From positions 2,085,501 through 2,149,500 of the forward strand of contig NZ_RWIV01000001.1 of assembly GCF_003944835.1 (NCBI RefSeq): 64,000 nucleotides of DNA, in the 5' to 3' direction. Position numbers and translations under genes: made by a program. How positions within the stretch are numbered: position 1 is the stretch's first letter; each line of letters starts with the position of its first letter. This stretch comes from Bacillus sp. HMF5848 (GTDB lineage: Bacteria; Bacillota; Bacilli; Bacillales; HMF5848). The notes below the pieces were generated by a model. It had not been told where the DNA came from. It did not search any database and saw nothing but the letters and a program-made list of their open reading frames with translations. Of the stretch, positions 27,397-37,512 are shown piece by piece.

Positions 27397-27807
27397 CTAC
27401 AGAATTTTAGACATAAGCCTATTTACTTCTTTAAATACGTCTGCAATTTTGTTTAATTGATTTGGTGGAAACTTCTTAAATATTTCTGTAATTTTTTGTT
27501 CCCCGTTCTCAGTGAGGTCTACTTTTACAACTCGTCTGTCTTCAGGTTCTCTTATTCTTGTTACAAGTTCTAGGTTTTCTAACTTATCACACATAGACGT
27601 TGCAGCTCCTGGGCTAACATGGAAGGCAGATGCTATATCAGTAATTTTCATTTTCCCATAAAGCTTTAATTGAATTAATAGCATGACCTGATGCTGGGAT
27701 AAAGTTTCCTCGCCAGTTAATATATCCATAAATGCTTTTGATTTCTGCTGCATTTGAAACATTTCTTGTAAAATAATGTGGATTGTCTGCTCTTTATGTA
27801 ACGTCAT
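27397..27807 (-). CDS. MarR-family transcriptional regulator
   Basis: 136-aa winged-helix regulator. The recognition region is MKITDIASAFHVSPGAATSMCDKLE and the wing contains REPEDRRVVKVDLTENG, split by the usual DRR motif. The ATG follows AAGGGG. A palindrome at 27826-27842 in its own promoter region resembles the larger palindrome ahead of the bactofilin-like operon 2.4 kb away, so it probably regulates both. The ligand is unknown. Confidence 0.92.
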   Translation of the reverse strand: MTLHKEQTIHIILQEMFQMQQKSKAFMDILTGEETLSQHQVMLLIQLKLYGKMKITDIASAFHVSPGAATSMCDKLENLELVTRIREPEDRRVVKVDLTENGEQKITEIFKKFPPNQLNKIADVFKEVNRLMSKIL

Positions 27808-27825
27808 AAAACTGCCCCTTTAATA

Positions 27826-27842
27826 ATTTTAATAGCTAAAAT
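27826..27842. promoter_or_regulatory. Probable MarR autoregulatory operator
   Basis: Palindrome ATTTTAA-TAG-CTAAAAT directly upstream of the MarR ribosome site. It is related to the core of 25367-25397. Confidence 0.5.
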
Positions 27843-27882
27843 ATATCATAGGTTAAACATTTTATCCATAATGGTTATATAT

Positions 27883-27913
27883 AAAAAAAGCGATCCCTAC
27901 AGGATTCGCTTTT
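27883..27913 (-). terminator. Terminator of the DUF2785 gene
   Basis: Arms AAAGCG-ATCC and GGAT-TCGCTTT pair with one bulge; a T run follows on the minus strand. It lies beyond the repeat element at 27949-28113. Confidence 0.6.
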
Positions 27914-27948
27914 AATATGTATATGTTTATTATCTTTATTAATTGCTC

Positions 27949-28113
27949 TGTTAAACTTTGGTGTTGATTTTCGCTCCATCACACTTCGCTTTCCGCGGGG
28001 TGGCCGTGAGCCTAAGCACCTGCGGGGTCTCACGTCTGCCACTATATCCCGCAGGAGTCTCGTGCATTCCGCTATAATCAAAATCAAACAAAAATCAACA
28101 TTCACCTTTAACA
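27949..28113. repeat. 165-bp MITE/REP-like element with terminal inverted repeats
   Basis: The ends are inverted copies of TGTTAAA-N6-TGTTGATTTT (27949-27971 and the complement of 28091-28113), identical at 18 of 23 positions. The G+C-rich core (CCGCGGGG ... TGAG ... CTCAC ... CCCGCAGG) folds into nested hairpins and resembles repeats I recall from several Bacillus genomes. It contains no credible gene; a minus-strand frame across it is an artefact of the low stop density in the core. Confidence 0.65.
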
Positions 28114-28121
28114 TAGCCTTA

Positions 28122-28952
28122 TTAATAAAAAGATGGGTTAAACATTGCCTCTAATTCTTTTAGAACATCATCAATTTCACTACTATTTTTATCATGAAAT
28201 TTCAATCTTAAACACAAAGCCCTTGTAAAATGTTTAATATTGATTTTTACATGATCATTTACATTAGCAATGTTTAAAGCTTTAAGCCAGTTAATGATAG
28301 TTCCAAATGATACTTTATTTAGTGTTATCATGGCGAACACAGCAGTAGCCATTCGTTCTTCTTCTTCTGCATCAAATACAATGCTAGATTGTAACAATAA
28401 CGTTTCGAGCCCTTTCCATAACAATTCGCACTGTTCACTCGTAGTGTAACGTCTTTTTACACACTCATCAATTACATCTGCGATATGAGCAGGTGCATGG
28501 GCCCAACCCTTTTCTTGAACAAAACTTCGATAATCCTTTTCTAGCATGCAGTAATTTGTGATTTTCTCTATAATTTGCCTATGTTCGGTTTCAGACAAAT
28601 AATTTTCTTCGTTGTCTCTGTATAGTAAAATAGCAATCAATAAGGCAGAAAACGTTCTTTGAAAAACACTATCAGAACCTACTTCGCCTATTTTGTAAAA
28701 TAACATATCTTCAGATAGCGCAATGTTTAATAGTTGCCGCATCTCGGTATCTGATAACAATTTGTTATGTATTAATAATTTTACTAATACTCTATATGCT
28801 AATTCATCGCGTAATTCAGGATCAGGTGACCCAAGAACACTAACGGCAGTATAAACCTCTTCATATTGATTCTCAACAGTCGGTGTATAATCATCACTTA
28901 ATATACTTACTAGTTTTTCTTTAATCACTATCTCGTTCGTTGTAATACTCAT
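28122..28952 (-). CDS. DUF2785-family protein
   Basis: 276-aa all-helical cytoplasmic protein of unknown function, assigned to DUF2785 by the characteristic central motif VQEKGWAHAPAHIADVIDE and its length. It has a leading helical half (DPELRDELAYRVLVKLL) and no signal peptide or membrane segment. A GGGGG site precedes the ATG. It is transcribed separately from the GNAT gene 80 bp upstream, or cotranscribed with it; no terminator is visible between them. Confidence 0.85.
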   Translation of the reverse strand: MSITTNEIVIKEKLVSILSDDYTPTVENQYEEVYTAVSVLGSPDPELRDELAYRVLVKLLIHNKLLSDTEMRQLLNIALSEDMLFYKIGEVGSDSVFQRTFSALLIAILLYRDNEENYLSETEHRQIIEKITNYCMLEKDYRSFVQEKGWAHAPAHIADVIDECVKRRYTTSEQCELLWKGLETLLLQSSIVFDAEEEERMATAVFAMITLNKVSFGTIINWLKALNIANVNDHVKINIKHFTRALCLRLKFHDKNSSEIDDVLKELEAMFNPSFY

Positions 28953-29031
28953 AAACTATGTGCCCCCTATATTAATTTATATTTTAAAAGAGGAAGGCAC
29001 GGGTGCCTTTTCCCTCTTTTTCTAAAAATGG

Positions 29032-29934
29032 TTATTTAAACTCTTTTTCCCATGGATAGTATGAATGAACTGGTTGAAACCCAATGTCTAGATAAAATTT
29101 CATACCTGTTTCAACGAACGCTACTGTAGCTCCGAGCTCCCCACATCGACGGATACCCTCTAGGACAGCTGCTTTTCCTAATCCTAAACGGCGATAGTCT
29201 GGGTCTGTACAGACAGGTTCTACATATGCTATTTTATTTTCTTCTACAAACCACATACCACAGTAGGCGACGAAATTACCATCAGGTGCTTCTACCACTA
29301 TATTTAAGTCTTTTCTGTAGTTCGGACCTGATTGCATTTTCTTGCGACCCTCGATGTCTTGTGGAGATTCACCCTTGTGATTAAAACCTCTCCACATTAC
29401 TCTATCTACTTTTATGTGGTCATTGTCTTCGGCAAGACTTTTAAGTTTATAGCCTTCAGGTATAGAGATTTTTGGAAACACATCTGGTATTTTGAATTGT
29501 GAAATATAATTGAATTCTGGGTAATCATTATCCTTTTCATATCCTTGTAAAAGGGCGATTTCTTCAAGCTCTCGATCAAACTCTTTTATATAGAGACGCA
29601 AATATTTGTTTCCGTTATCTTTCGTGCCGAGTAAATGCTTTTCAGCGTGTTCAAACATATCCCGCTTTAAATACGTATAATCAGGATGTACAGCGAAATA
29701 AGTGTCACCTAACTCGAGTTCATAGTTTACAACAGCCACAATGTTCCCGTCTTCTTCCCATATGGCTATTTTGTTAAGAGACGTTTCATCAAAATAGGGA
29801 TGAGTATGCATATACTCCCATCTAGGTTGTAACCAATTGGGATAAAAGCCACCAGGTTCATAGGTATTTATTAAAAATTGATTTACTTTTGTGAAATCTT
29901 CTGGTCCTTCATAACGTCGTTTTTGTACTGGCAT
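29032..29934 (-). CDS. Tandem-GNAT acetyltransferase
   Basis: 300-aa protein starting at the ATG encoding MPVQKRR, nine bases after AGGAGG; the TTG three codons earlier is too close to the site. The C-terminal GNAT domain (about 155-300) has the acetyl-CoA motif CTDPDYRRLGLGKAA and a final strand LDIGFQPV. The N-terminal half looks like a degenerate GNAT fold (YFAVHPDYTYLKRDMF). The acceptor substrate is unknown. Confidence 0.85.
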   Translation of the reverse strand: MPVQKRRYEGPEDFTKVNQFLINTYEPGGFYPNWLQPRWEYMHTHPYFDETSLNKIAIWEEDGNIVAVVNYELELGDTYFAVHPDYTYLKRDMFEHAEKHLLGTKDNGNKYLRLYIKEFDRELEEIALLQGYEKDNDYPEFNYISQFKIPDVFPKISIPEGYKLKSLAEDNDHIKVDRVMWRGFNHKGESPQDIEGRKKMQSGPNYRKDLNIVVEAPDGNFVAYCGMWFVEENKIAYVEPVCTDPDYRRLGLGKAAVLEGIRRCGELGATVAFVETGMKFYLDIGFQPVHSYYPWEKEFK

Positions 29935-29994
29935 ATACAACAACCTCCTAATATTAATTAGGCTGAAGTGCTGTCCTAGTATATAAGGTTATAA

Positions 29995-30033
29995 AAAATA
30001 AAAAAACTGTAAGAAGGCATAGTGCTCTTACAG
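29995..30033 (-). terminator. Minus-strand terminator without an obvious gene
   Basis: An 8-bp stem (CTGTAAGA and TCTTACAG) with an 11-nt loop and a long T run on the minus strand. No intact gene precedes it; it may end the short transcript described at 30115-30275. Confidence 0.7.
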
Positions 30034-30114
30034 TGAAAATTCAATAAATAATCCTAGTTATCATAATTTTACAGGCACGCGCAAGCCCATTTTAATTATG
30101 GAAGGAGTGAATTT

Positions 30115-30275
30115 TTACATATAAGATGACACAACTATCCTTACTAAAAAGATGTCCCCAAATAAACCTAGATAGCTAGGTGCACCAAACAGCCATTTAT
30201 CTAGCTATTATGCTGCTTTAAATTTACGCATGAGAACGAATTAGTAAGTAGTAACTATCATCTTATTTCCTCCTT
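30115..30275 (-). other. Possible leader or decayed small gene in a 544-bp gap
   Basis: The gap 29935-30478 holds no intact gene. On the minus strand a strong AAGGAGG (30269-30275) precedes ATG at 30259-30261, giving only six codons. The same frame runs on, across a TAA and then a TAA-TAG pair, to a hydrophobic tail (LDKWLFGAPSYLGLFGDIF) ending at 30115. It could be a decayed small membrane-peptide gene or a short leader peptide. The transcript would end at the hairpin at 29995-30033. Confidence 0.3.
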
Positions 30276-30439
30276 TTCATCAATAATAATACTATAAGCT
30301 TAGCAAACGATCTTTGTAAATGAACATTGTGTGAATTTTTGGTAAATACTATACTTAATTCTTGGGCGATGGCTTACGAAGTTTCATCACCTACAAATAT
30401 AACTAAACCGATTCGTGTTTTGAAGATTTATGAAATAAA

Positions 30440-30472
30440 CAAAGAGCGAGTAGCTTTAAAAAGCCTACCCGC
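30440..30472 (-). terminator. Terminator of odhAB
   Basis: Stem GCGAGTAG/CTACCCGC with one G-T wobble, followed on the minus strand by TCTTTGTTT; it lies immediately after the odhB stop. Confidence 0.7.
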
Positions 30473-30478
30473 TTTCGA

Positions 30479-31765
30479 TTAGTTTAAAAACAGATCCTCA
30501 GGATCTTCTAATAATGATTTGATTGTCGTTAAAAATTGGACGGCATCCTTACCATCAATAATACGATGATCATAAGATAAGGCTATATACATCATCGGTC
30601 TTACTTCGATTGAATCCTCATCATCTACTACAACTGGCCTTCTTTGAATAGTGTGCATGCCTAATATACCAACTTGTGGGGTATTGAGAATTGGTGTCGA
30701 GAATAGTGAGCCAAATACGCCACCATTCGTAATGGAAAAAGTCCCACCTTGTAAATCAGATAGACTGAGTTTTTTGTCTTTCGCTTTTTGCGCCAGGGAC
30801 ATAATGTCTTTTTCAATCTCGGCAAAGCTTTTCTTATCTGCATCACGTACAATAGGTACGACTAATCCATCATCAACTGAAACAGCAATCCCTATGTCGT
30901 AGAATTTCTTTAAAATAATCTCTTCATCTTGGATTTCAGCATTTAAATATGGATACTTTTTCAGTGCCGAGACAACTGCTTTTGTAAAGAATGACATAAA
31001 GCCAAGCTTAACATCATGTTGCTCTTGAAATCCTTGTTTTTTTCGCTCGCGAATAGCCATGATGGCTGAGAGATCAACCTCGTTAAATGTTGTAAGCATG
31101 GCTGCTTGGTGTTGTGCTTCTAATAATCTTTTTGCTATAGTCTGTCGCTTACGAGACATTTTGATTTTTTCATACCGGTCGTTGTCTAACTCTGGTGTTG
31201 CCTCTTTTTCTTTTTCAGTTTGTTGAGGTTGTTGTTGTGTTAGATGAGACTCTTGAATATCATGTAATCTAATTCGACCTAACGGATCTCTTGTTTTAAC
31301 TTCTGTTAAATCAATGCCTAATTCACGAGCTTTTTTTCGAGCTGCAGGTGAAGCAATTGGACGAAAAGATTGACCCCTCTCCTGTTTTTCTCTAGTTTCT
31401 CCATCATTTGTTTGATTTTCTGATTTGTAGGCAGTCTCTTCTGTATGTCTATCATCATTTGTATAGTTGTTTGTCTGTTCCATTGTTCTGTCTTTCTTTT
31501 CTTTAGTTTCTCGTGAGTTGTTTTGCTCTGTATCCTCCGCTGCCGTTGCTAATACATCTCCTACTGCTACATTATCCCCTTCTTGTTTTAACAATTCCTT
31601 AATTGTACCTGTGACTTCACTAGTAATCTCCAAATTTACTTTATCTGTTTCTAGTTCAACTATTTGTTGACCCTCTGTCACACTGTCTCCCTCTGCCACA
31701 AGCCATCTTGCAATCGTTCCTTCTGTGACTGATTCTGCTAGCTCGGGTACTTTAATTTCTTTCAA
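30479..31765 (-). CDS. odhB: Dihydrolipoyllysine succinyltransferase, E2 of 2-oxoglutarate dehydrogenase
   Basis: TCA-cycle enzyme core passing the succinyl group to CoA. The product is 428 aa from the TTG at 31763-31765, nine bases after AAAGGAG and overlapping the end of odhA by 14 bp; the upstream ATG frame would add eight odd residues. The lipoyl domain (about 1-75) has the modified Lys in [10 protein letters not shown] long charged linker follows, then the E3-binding domain ([15 protein letters not shown], about 140-175) and the catalytic domain with [13 protein letters not shown] (active His). No E3 (lpd) gene is nearby; Bacillus usually shares E3 with pyruvate dehydrogenase. Confidence 0.96.
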   Translation of the reverse strand: MKEIKVPELAESVTEGTIARWLVAEGDSVTEGQQIVELETDKVNLEITSEVTGTIKELLKQEGDNVAVGDVLATAAEDTEQNNSRETKEKKDRTMEQTNNYTNDDRHTEETAYKSENQTNDGETREKQERGQSFRPIASPAARKKARELGIDLTEVKTRDPLGRIRLHDIQESHLTQQQPQQTEKEKEATPELDNDRYEKIKMSRKRQTIAKRLLEAQHQAAMLTTFNEVDLSAIMAIRERKKQGFQEQHDVKLGFMSFFTKAVVSALKKYPYLNAEIQDEEIILKKFYDIGIAVSVDDGLVVPIVRDADKKSFAEIEKDIMSLAQKAKDKKLSLSDLQGGTFSITNGGVFGSLFSTPILNTPQVGILGMHTIQRRPVVVDDEDSIEVRPMMYIALSYDHRIIDGKDAVQFLTTIKSLLEDPEDLFLN

Positions 31766-34571
31766 TGTACTCTTCTCCTTTCGATACATCTAAAGCGGAA
31801 TCGATAATTTGGTCTTGTTCTTTTTTATGAACATTTGGGTCTCCTGTTGCTGGACTCGAGCGGTCCGGTCTTCCAATATACGAAATAGGTATGTCCTTAT
31901 TTATACATTCTTTTAGACGCGCTTGAATGTAAGGCCAAGCTCCCATATTTTTAGGTTCTTCCTGTACCCAGGCTATGCTTGATACGTTTTTATACTTAGT
32001 AAACAGTTGGCGCATTTCTTTTTCGGGAAAAGGATAAAGCTCTTCAATTCTAATAATATGAACTTCGTTAAACTCTTTTGTTTGAGCTTCATCTATTTTC
32101 GTTATTAAATCAATTGCGATTTTACCGCTGCAGAAAATAAGTTTCTTTAACTTTTCAGGTTGCTCTGACTTAGTACGGTTGTCTTCTAGTACCGAGTGAA
32201 AGGAGCCGTCGCTAAGCTCATTACCTTGACACGCTGTGTAGGCATTTCGAAGTAAGCTTTTCGGTGTCAAAATGATAAGTGGCCGTGCTTCTTTTTCCTC
32301 CAAAGCGGCCTGTCGACGTAAAATATGAAAATATTGAGCAGCACTAGTTAAATTGGCTATAGTCCAATTGCTCTCTGCTGCTAACGTTAAAAAACGTTCT
32401 AATCGAGCGCTTGAGTGTTCAGGCCCCTGTCCTTCAAACCCATGTGGTAAGAGCATAACAAGCTTAGATTTTTGTCCCCACTTGGCCTGACCAGCAGAGA
32501 TAAATTGGTCAATAATAACTTGAGCTGCATTCACAAAATCCCCGTATTGTGCTTCCCACAAAACAAGTGTATCAGGTGCTTTTACGCTATACCCATATTC
32601 AAACCCAAGGGCGGCTGCTTCTGATAAAGGACTGTTATATATAGCAAAAGAAGCTTTAGCTTCAGGAAGATGATGTAATGGTGAAAACGTACGGTTTGTT
32701 TTATGATCATGTAACACAAGATGTCTTTGGGCAAATGTCCCTCTCTCACTATCCTGACCTGTCAGGCGAATAGGAGTGCCATCCTTCAAAATTGTCGCAA
32801 ATGCTAACGTTTCTGCTAATGCCCAGTCAATTTTTTTACCATCTTCAAAGGCATCATTGCGTCTTTGAAGGATTTTTTCAAGCTTCGGATAAGGAGTATA
32901 CCCTTTCGGCCATGTTAGTAAGTTAGTATTAATCTTCATTAGTACATCTTTAGATACAGCCGTGTTTTTAGTAGCAATTCTTTTTTCAATTGACTCAGGA
33001 AGTTTAACTTCTTGCTTCTCTTTTGGGATTTGTTTATAAGTGTCTTTTAAGTGTTGTTCTAGTTTTTCTTTTTTATCTTTAATAGAGTCCTTCGTTACTA
33101 TTTTTTCTTTCATCAGAATCGAACTATATATATCTGCTAACCTATCATGTTTTGCTATTTGTTCATACAATAAGGGTTGTGTGGCCATCGGGTCATCCAT
33201 CTCGTTATGACCATATCGTCTATACCCTATCAAATCAATGACTACATCTTTTTGGAACTTTTGCTTGTAGGCAAACGCTAGTTTTATAGCTGACAAGCAT
33301 GCTTCCGGATCATCTGCGTTCACATGGATAATAGGAATCTCAAACCCTTTAGCAATATCACTGGCGTACTTTGTTGACCTTGCATCCTCTGAGTCTGTTG
33401 TGAAGCCTAATAAGTTATTGGCAATTATGTGAATGGTACCTCCTGTGTTATACCCTCTTAAGTTCATAAGGTTTAGCGTTTCTGCTACAACACCTTCACC
33501 TGGAAAAGCAGCATCTCCGTGGATAACAACACTCATGGCATTTGACATGTGTTGAATTGGATACCCAACGCTTGTGCGTTCATCCTGGTAGGCGCGAGCA
33601 AAACCTGATACGACAGGATTTACAAACTCAAGATGACTAGGATTATGTGCTAATGTCAGCGTCAAACCTTCCTCCATTTCATGATTTGCACCAAGATGAT
33701 ATTTTACATCACCCGTCCATCCAAAATTAATACCTCTAGAGCCTTCAGATGGAATTAAATCCTTGTTGGGAGAGTGATGGAATTCTGACAAAATAAGGTC
33801 GTATGGCTTTTGAAGCACATGTGCTAGTACATTTAATCGTCCGCGATGTGCCATACCCATGACGACTTGCTTGTAACCATTCTTTGCAGCTAATTTGGCA
33901 GCATCTTCTAGCATGGGAACAAGCATATCAACACCTTCTATTGAAAAACGTTTTTGACCTACAAATGTTTTTTGTAAAAATTGTTCAAATGCATCAACTT
34001 TTAATAAGGTATCCAATAATTTATGCTTATTCTCGGGAGAGAGGGAAACAATATATGTTCCTTTTTCTACTGCTTGATCAAGCCAATCTCGTTCCTCTTG
34101 TTCGAATACATGACTAAACTCGTATGCAACCTTACCGGTATAACACTTTTTTAAGTACTCATATGCTTGCAGTCCGTTCTCAATGTTGTGGGGGGCATTC
34201 TCCCACAACATAGTGGCAGGTACACTTTTTAACTCTTCTTCTGTTAAATTAAAATAACGCAACTCGAAATTACTTTGGTGTTGTTCTTTTTGTTTTGTAA
34301 TTGGGTATAAGGAGGCCTCTTGATGCCCATACGTTCGAATACTCTGTAATAAACGCATTGTATTTGCAATCGTGTGACTAACGTTATGAATATTTGTGAT
34401 AGCGATATTGTCTGTATTAGATGTCCATTTATTTTCCTTTTTATTTGTGAAAAACGCTCGCATTGACTGATCAACAGAATTAGGATCTTCTAGAAACCTC
34501 TCATGCAGTTCTTCTATATATGCTAAGTTCGGCCCGTGAAAATTACGCCATTTGTCCCCATTTTTTGTCAC
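31752..34571 (-). CDS. odhA: 2-oxoglutarate dehydrogenase E1 component
   Basis: Thiamine-diphosphate decarboxylase of the TCA cycle, 939 aa from the GTG at 34569-34571 (after AAAGGAAGGA). This start gives [23 protein letters not shown]-type residues close to the Bacillus OdhA N-terminus and its 944-aa length; upstream Met codons give an atypical leader. The thiamine-binding site is [17 protein letters not shown]...NN. Other marks are [25 protein letters not shown] and the C-terminal [22 protein letters not shown]. It forms an operon with odhB. Confidence 0.96.
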   Translation of the reverse strand: MTKNGDKWRNFHGPNLAYIEELHERFLEDPNSVDQSMRAFFTNKKENKWTSNTDNIAITNIHNVSHTIANTMRLLQSIRTYGHQEASLYPITKQKEQHQSNFELRYFNLTEEELKSVPATMLWENAPHNIENGLQAYEYLKKCYTGKVAYEFSHVFEQEERDWLDQAVEKGTYIVSLSPENKHKLLDTLLKVDAFEQFLQKTFVGQKRFSIEGVDMLVPMLEDAAKLAAKNGYKQVVMGMAHRGRLNVLAHVLQKPYDLILSEFHHSPNKDLIPSEGSRGINFGWTGDVKYHLGANHEMEEGLTLTLAHNPSHLEFVNPVVSGFARAYQDERTSVGYPIQHMSNAMSVVIHGDAAFPGEGVVAETLNLMNLRGYNTGGTIHIIANNLLGFTTDSEDARSTKYASDIAKGFEIPIIHVNADDPEACLSAIKLAFAYKQKFQKDVVIDLIGYRRYGHNEMDDPMATQPLLYEQIAKHDRLADIYSSILMKEKIVTKDSIKDKKEKLEQHLKDTYKQIPKEKQEVKLPESIEKRIATKNTAVSKDVLMKINTNLLTWPKGYTPYPKLEKILQRRNDAFEDGKKIDWALAETLAFATILKDGTPIRLTGQDSERGTFAQRHLVLHDHKTNRTFSPLHHLPEAKASFAIYNSPLSEAAALGFEYGYSVKAPDTLVLWEAQYGDFVNAAQVIIDQFISAGQAKWGQKSKLVMLLPHGFEGQGPEHSSARLERFLTLAAESNWTIANLTSAAQYFHILRRQAALEEKEARPLIILTPKSLLRNAYTACQGNELSDGSFHSVLEDNRTKSEQPEKLKKLIFCSGKIAIDLITKIDEAQTKEFNEVHIIRIEELYPFPEKEMRQLFTKYKNVSSIAWVQEEPKNMGAWPYIQARLKECINKDIPISYIGRPDRSSPATGDPNVHKKEQDQIIDSALDVSKGEEYIERN

Positions 34572-34848
34572 GAGATTCCTTCCTTTCTTGGGATTCATTG
34601 CATTACCCCACTTATATGTATGAAGCAAAGTTGCCGTAGTATTACTTTTCAAACACATTGTTAATACTTTAGTTACCGAAATAAGCTGTTGCAAAACATA
34701 AATTAAGCTTTGTTAGCCTGTAACGTTAAAAATCAACATGAACCATTAATATAGTAAATAAATTAAGAGGTTTTATATTAGGCATCCTCTAACTAGTTAT
34801 ATATAATATAGGGTATACAAGACTAAAAGATTGGGAGTGTTCTTACGG

Positions 34849-35280
34849 ATGGAACAAAATTATAAAAAACATGCAATGATTGACCCTGTTTTTCACTTTG
34901 TACTTGCCCCGTTATCACTAATTAGTGTAATTATTGGCATTGTACAGTTTGTCTATGCTATTCGAGTTGGAACTTCCACCTTGACTGCAGTAATGCTTCT
35001 AATAACAGGCTTTCTCTTTTTCTTTGCAGCTACAAGAATACGTGGGTATGCTTTAAAACTTCAGGATCGATTAATTCGTACAGAAGAAAACTTTCGTTAT
35101 TTTGTTTTGACTGGGAAAAGACTGGACAGCGCACTATCTTTAAAACAAATCATTGCTCTACGATTTGCAAGTGATGAAGAGTTTCCTGCACTTGTTGAAG
35201 AAGCATTAGAAAAAAACATGACACCTGATGAGATTAAACGTACAATAAAAAATTGGAGAGTAGATTATCAGCGGGTATAA
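34849..35280 (+). CDS. DUF6526-family membrane protein
   Basis: 143-aa protein of unknown function. I start at the ATG encoding MEQNYKKH, which is the usual start of this family. Two transmembrane helices (about 14-36 and 43-63) are followed by a cytoplasmic part with RTEENFRYFVLTGKRLDSALSLKQIIALRFASDEE, of which RTEENFRYF and LRFASDEE are family marks. It is a single gene with its own terminator. Confidence 0.85.
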   Translation: MEQNYKKHAMIDPVFHFVLAPLSLISVIIGIVQFVYAIRVGTSTLTAVMLLITGFLFFFAATRIRGYALKLQDRLIRTEENFRYFVLTGKRLDSALSLKQIIALRFASDEEFPALVEEALEKNMTPDEIKRTIKNWRVDYQRV

Positions 35281-35282
35281 TG

Positions 35283-35307
35283 AAAACCTCTACTTTGTAG
35301 AGGTTTC
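35283..35307 (+). terminator. Terminator of the DUF6526 gene
   Basis: A 10-bp stem (AAACCTCTAC and GTAGAGGTTT) with a TTT loop starts two bases after the stop codon. The T tract is short. Confidence 0.7.
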
Positions 35308-35418
35308 TCTATGCTGTATAGATTGTCGATTAACTGTGAAAAATGTAATGATGATTCAACACTTTGTAAGGAGAAATTAATAGACTGCTTGACAATAGTG
35401 TAGTTGGGAGTGATACGT

Positions 35419-36339
35419 ATGACACAAACAATGATTGAAGTAGATGGTTTAGTAAAAAAATATGGAGATTTAGTAGCGGTTAACGGCGTGGAATTCAACG
35501 TAGGAGCCGGTGAGGTGTTTGGTTTACTAGGGCCCAATGGTGCTGGTAAAACCACAACCATTGAAATGCTCGTGGGTTTGCGTAAGCCTGATGGTGGAAC
35601 AGCCAGATTATCTGGATTTGATATACGAAAGCAAATTAATGATGTGAAAGAAGTGATAGGTGTGCAATTACAATCTACATCATTATTTGAGTTACTCACT
35701 GTTAAAGAAATTATGAATATGTATGCTAGCTTTTATCCGTATCATGTTTCGGTTGATGAACTTTTAGCAGAAGTTCTATTAACTGAGAAAAGTAAAGATC
35801 GAGTGAAAAGCTTATCTGGTGGTCAAAAACAACGACTAGCTATTGCATTAGCAATCATTCATGATCCGAAAATAGTGTTCTTGGACGAACCTACAACTGG
35901 ACTAGACCCACAAGCTCGGAGAACATTGTGGGACATCATTGAACGGTTAAAAGAGCGAGGTAAAACGATAATGTTATCAACACATTATATGGACGAAGCG
36001 CACGTGCTTTGTGACCGAATTGGAATTATGGACCAAGGTACATTAATAGCATTGGATACGCCCCATCAGCTCGTGAAAAACTTACAATCCGATAGTGCTA
36101 TTGAGGTGACTTTACAAGCTGAAGAAGATGCTACTTTTTTACATACATTGCAAGCTGTTAAGCAAGTCAGTAACAGACAACAAAGATATGTCGTCTATAC
36201 AGATTCCATTCAAACTACTTTAACAGACCTTATTCAACAAGCGTCGGAAAGAGAAATACCGTTAGATAATTTACAAACAAGAACAGCAACTCTTGAGGAC
36301 GTGTTTATTCATATGACAGGAAGGAGCTTAAGAGAATGA
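35419..36339 (+). CDS. ABC exporter ATPase (ABC-2 type)
   Basis: 306-aa ATPase starting at the ATG encoding MTQTMIEVD, eight bases after GGGAG. Walker A GPNGAGKTTT, signature LSGGQKQR, Walker B IVFLDEPTTGLD, H-loop STHYMDEA. The C-terminal 80 residues are the extension typical of drug or antibiotic exporters (DrrA-like). It overlaps the permease gene by 4 bp (ATGA), so the two form one transporter. The substrate is unknown. Confidence 0.93.
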   Translation: MTQTMIEVDGLVKKYGDLVAVNGVEFNVGAGEVFGLLGPNGAGKTTTIEMLVGLRKPDGGTARLSGFDIRKQINDVKEVIGVQLQSTSLFELLTVKEIMNMYASFYPYHVSVDELLAEVLLTEKSKDRVKSLSGGQKQRLAIALAIIHDPKIVFLDEPTTGLDPQARRTLWDIIERLKERGKTIMLSTHYMDEAHVLCDRIGIMDQGTLIALDTPHQLVKNLQSDSAIEVTLQAEEDATFLHTLQAVKQVSNRQQRYVVYTDSIQTTLTDLIQQASEREIPLDNLQTRTATLEDVFIHMTGRSLRE

Positions 36340-37436
36340 ACGCCTATAAGCAATTAACATTAGCACAATTACGCATATTCGCAAGAAATCGCCAAGTATT
36401 AATCTTTACGCTCTTGTTCCCTATCATCTTAATGCTTGCTCTAGGCTCCTTTGTTGGTGGTGGAACAAATGTTTCTTTGTCACTAACAGTAGTAGACAAT
36501 GATCAAAGTCCGCAATCTAAGGAACTATATAATCGATTTAGTGAAAATACAGGGATACAGCTTGCAAAAGGGATAAATTTACAGGAAGCTTTAACAAATT
36601 TAGAAAATGGTGATGTGCAGCTTGTACTCGAGATTCCAAAAGGCTATGGTGAATCAATTAACAATAAAGCTGAAGGAGATGAATCTTACATCCTACCAGT
36701 GTACTATAGTGAAACCAATCTAGCTGCATCACAAATCGGGATGACTGTAGTTAATGCTACCATTGATCAAATGAGTAAAGAGGCTGTAGATTATACTCCT
36801 ATAGTTACGACAGAGTCAAAGGGTGTCCGTGCTCTTAATATTACTTATATTGATTTCCTTGTTCCTGGTATTGTAGCGATGATGATAATGAGCAATAATA
36901 TGAATGGTGTGGCAGGACAAATCTCGTCTTGGCGCGAACGCGGTATTTTACGAAGAATGCAAGGAACACGTCTTAAAGCTTCAACTTTTATCGCGGCTCA
37001 AATTACGGCACGCTTAGCATTAAATGGATTGCAGGCATCGTTAGTGTTACTTGTTGCAAACTTAGTGTTTAATATTGAGGTTCGCGGTTCGTGGCTCATC
37101 TTAATTGGATTTGTAATTCTTGGGACATTAGCTTTTATGGCACTTGGTTTCATCATAGCGGGTGTTGCTAAAAATCCAGAAAGTGCAGGACCGATTGCGG
37201 CATTTGCAACATTTCCGATGTTATTTCTTGGTGGCGTGTTCTTTCCTATTGCAAACATGCCTGAGTTTATTCAGCCAATCGTTAAAATTTTGCCGATTGC
37301 ACACTTAAGTACAGCACTCAGGGAAACAATGAATATAGGTACACCTATCTGGAACCTATGGCCAGAGACACTTACTTTAGCAGGTTGGCTCATTGTAGCC
37401 TTTGCTATTGCCAGCCGTACTTTTAGGTGGGAATAA
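36336..37436 (+). CDS. ABC-2 type permease
   Basis: 366-aa membrane subunit of the exporter. One N-terminal helix (about 20-42), a large extracellular loop of about 130 residues and five C-terminal helices, with the ABC-2 signature near FPMLFLGGVFFPIANMPEFI. Translation is coupled to the ATPase. Such pairs export drugs, lipids or peptides; no resistance marker nearby narrows this. Confidence 0.93.
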   Translation: MNAYKQLTLAQLRIFARNRQVLIFTLLFPIILMLALGSFVGGGTNVSLSLTVVDNDQSPQSKELYNRFSENTGIQLAKGINLQEALTNLENGDVQLVLEIPKGYGESINNKAEGDESYILPVYYSETNLAASQIGMTVVNATIDQMSKEAVDYTPIVTTESKGVRALNITYIDFLVPGIVAMMIMSNNMNGVAGQISSWRERGILRRMQGTRLKASTFIAAQITARLALNGLQASLVLLVANLVFNIEVRGSWLILIGFVILGTLAFMALGFIIAGVAKNPESAGPIAAFATFPMLFLGGVFFPIANMPEFIQPIVKILPIAHLSTALRETMNIGTPIWNLWPETLTLAGWLIVAFAIASRTFRWE

Positions 37437-37475
37437 TAGTCCTTGAGTTAAGTGCTTCATATAGTCAATTCAAAA

Positions 37476-37504
37476 TTAAAAGGCCCTAACAACCAGTTAG
37501 GGCC
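37476..37504 (-). terminator. Terminator between the convergent ABC and GGDEF genes
   Basis: A perfect 9-bp G+C-rich stem (GGCCCTAAC and GTTAGGGCC) with a 5-nt loop; the T run is on the minus strand, serving the diguanylate cyclase gene, and it may also stop the ABC transcript. Confidence 0.8.
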
Positions 37505-37512
37505 TGTAGTAT

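Noticed and set aside
27875-28114. Minus-strand 79-codon frame
   Set aside because: It spans the MITE-like repeat and the terminator; the protein is Arg/Cys-rich and lacks a ribosome site.
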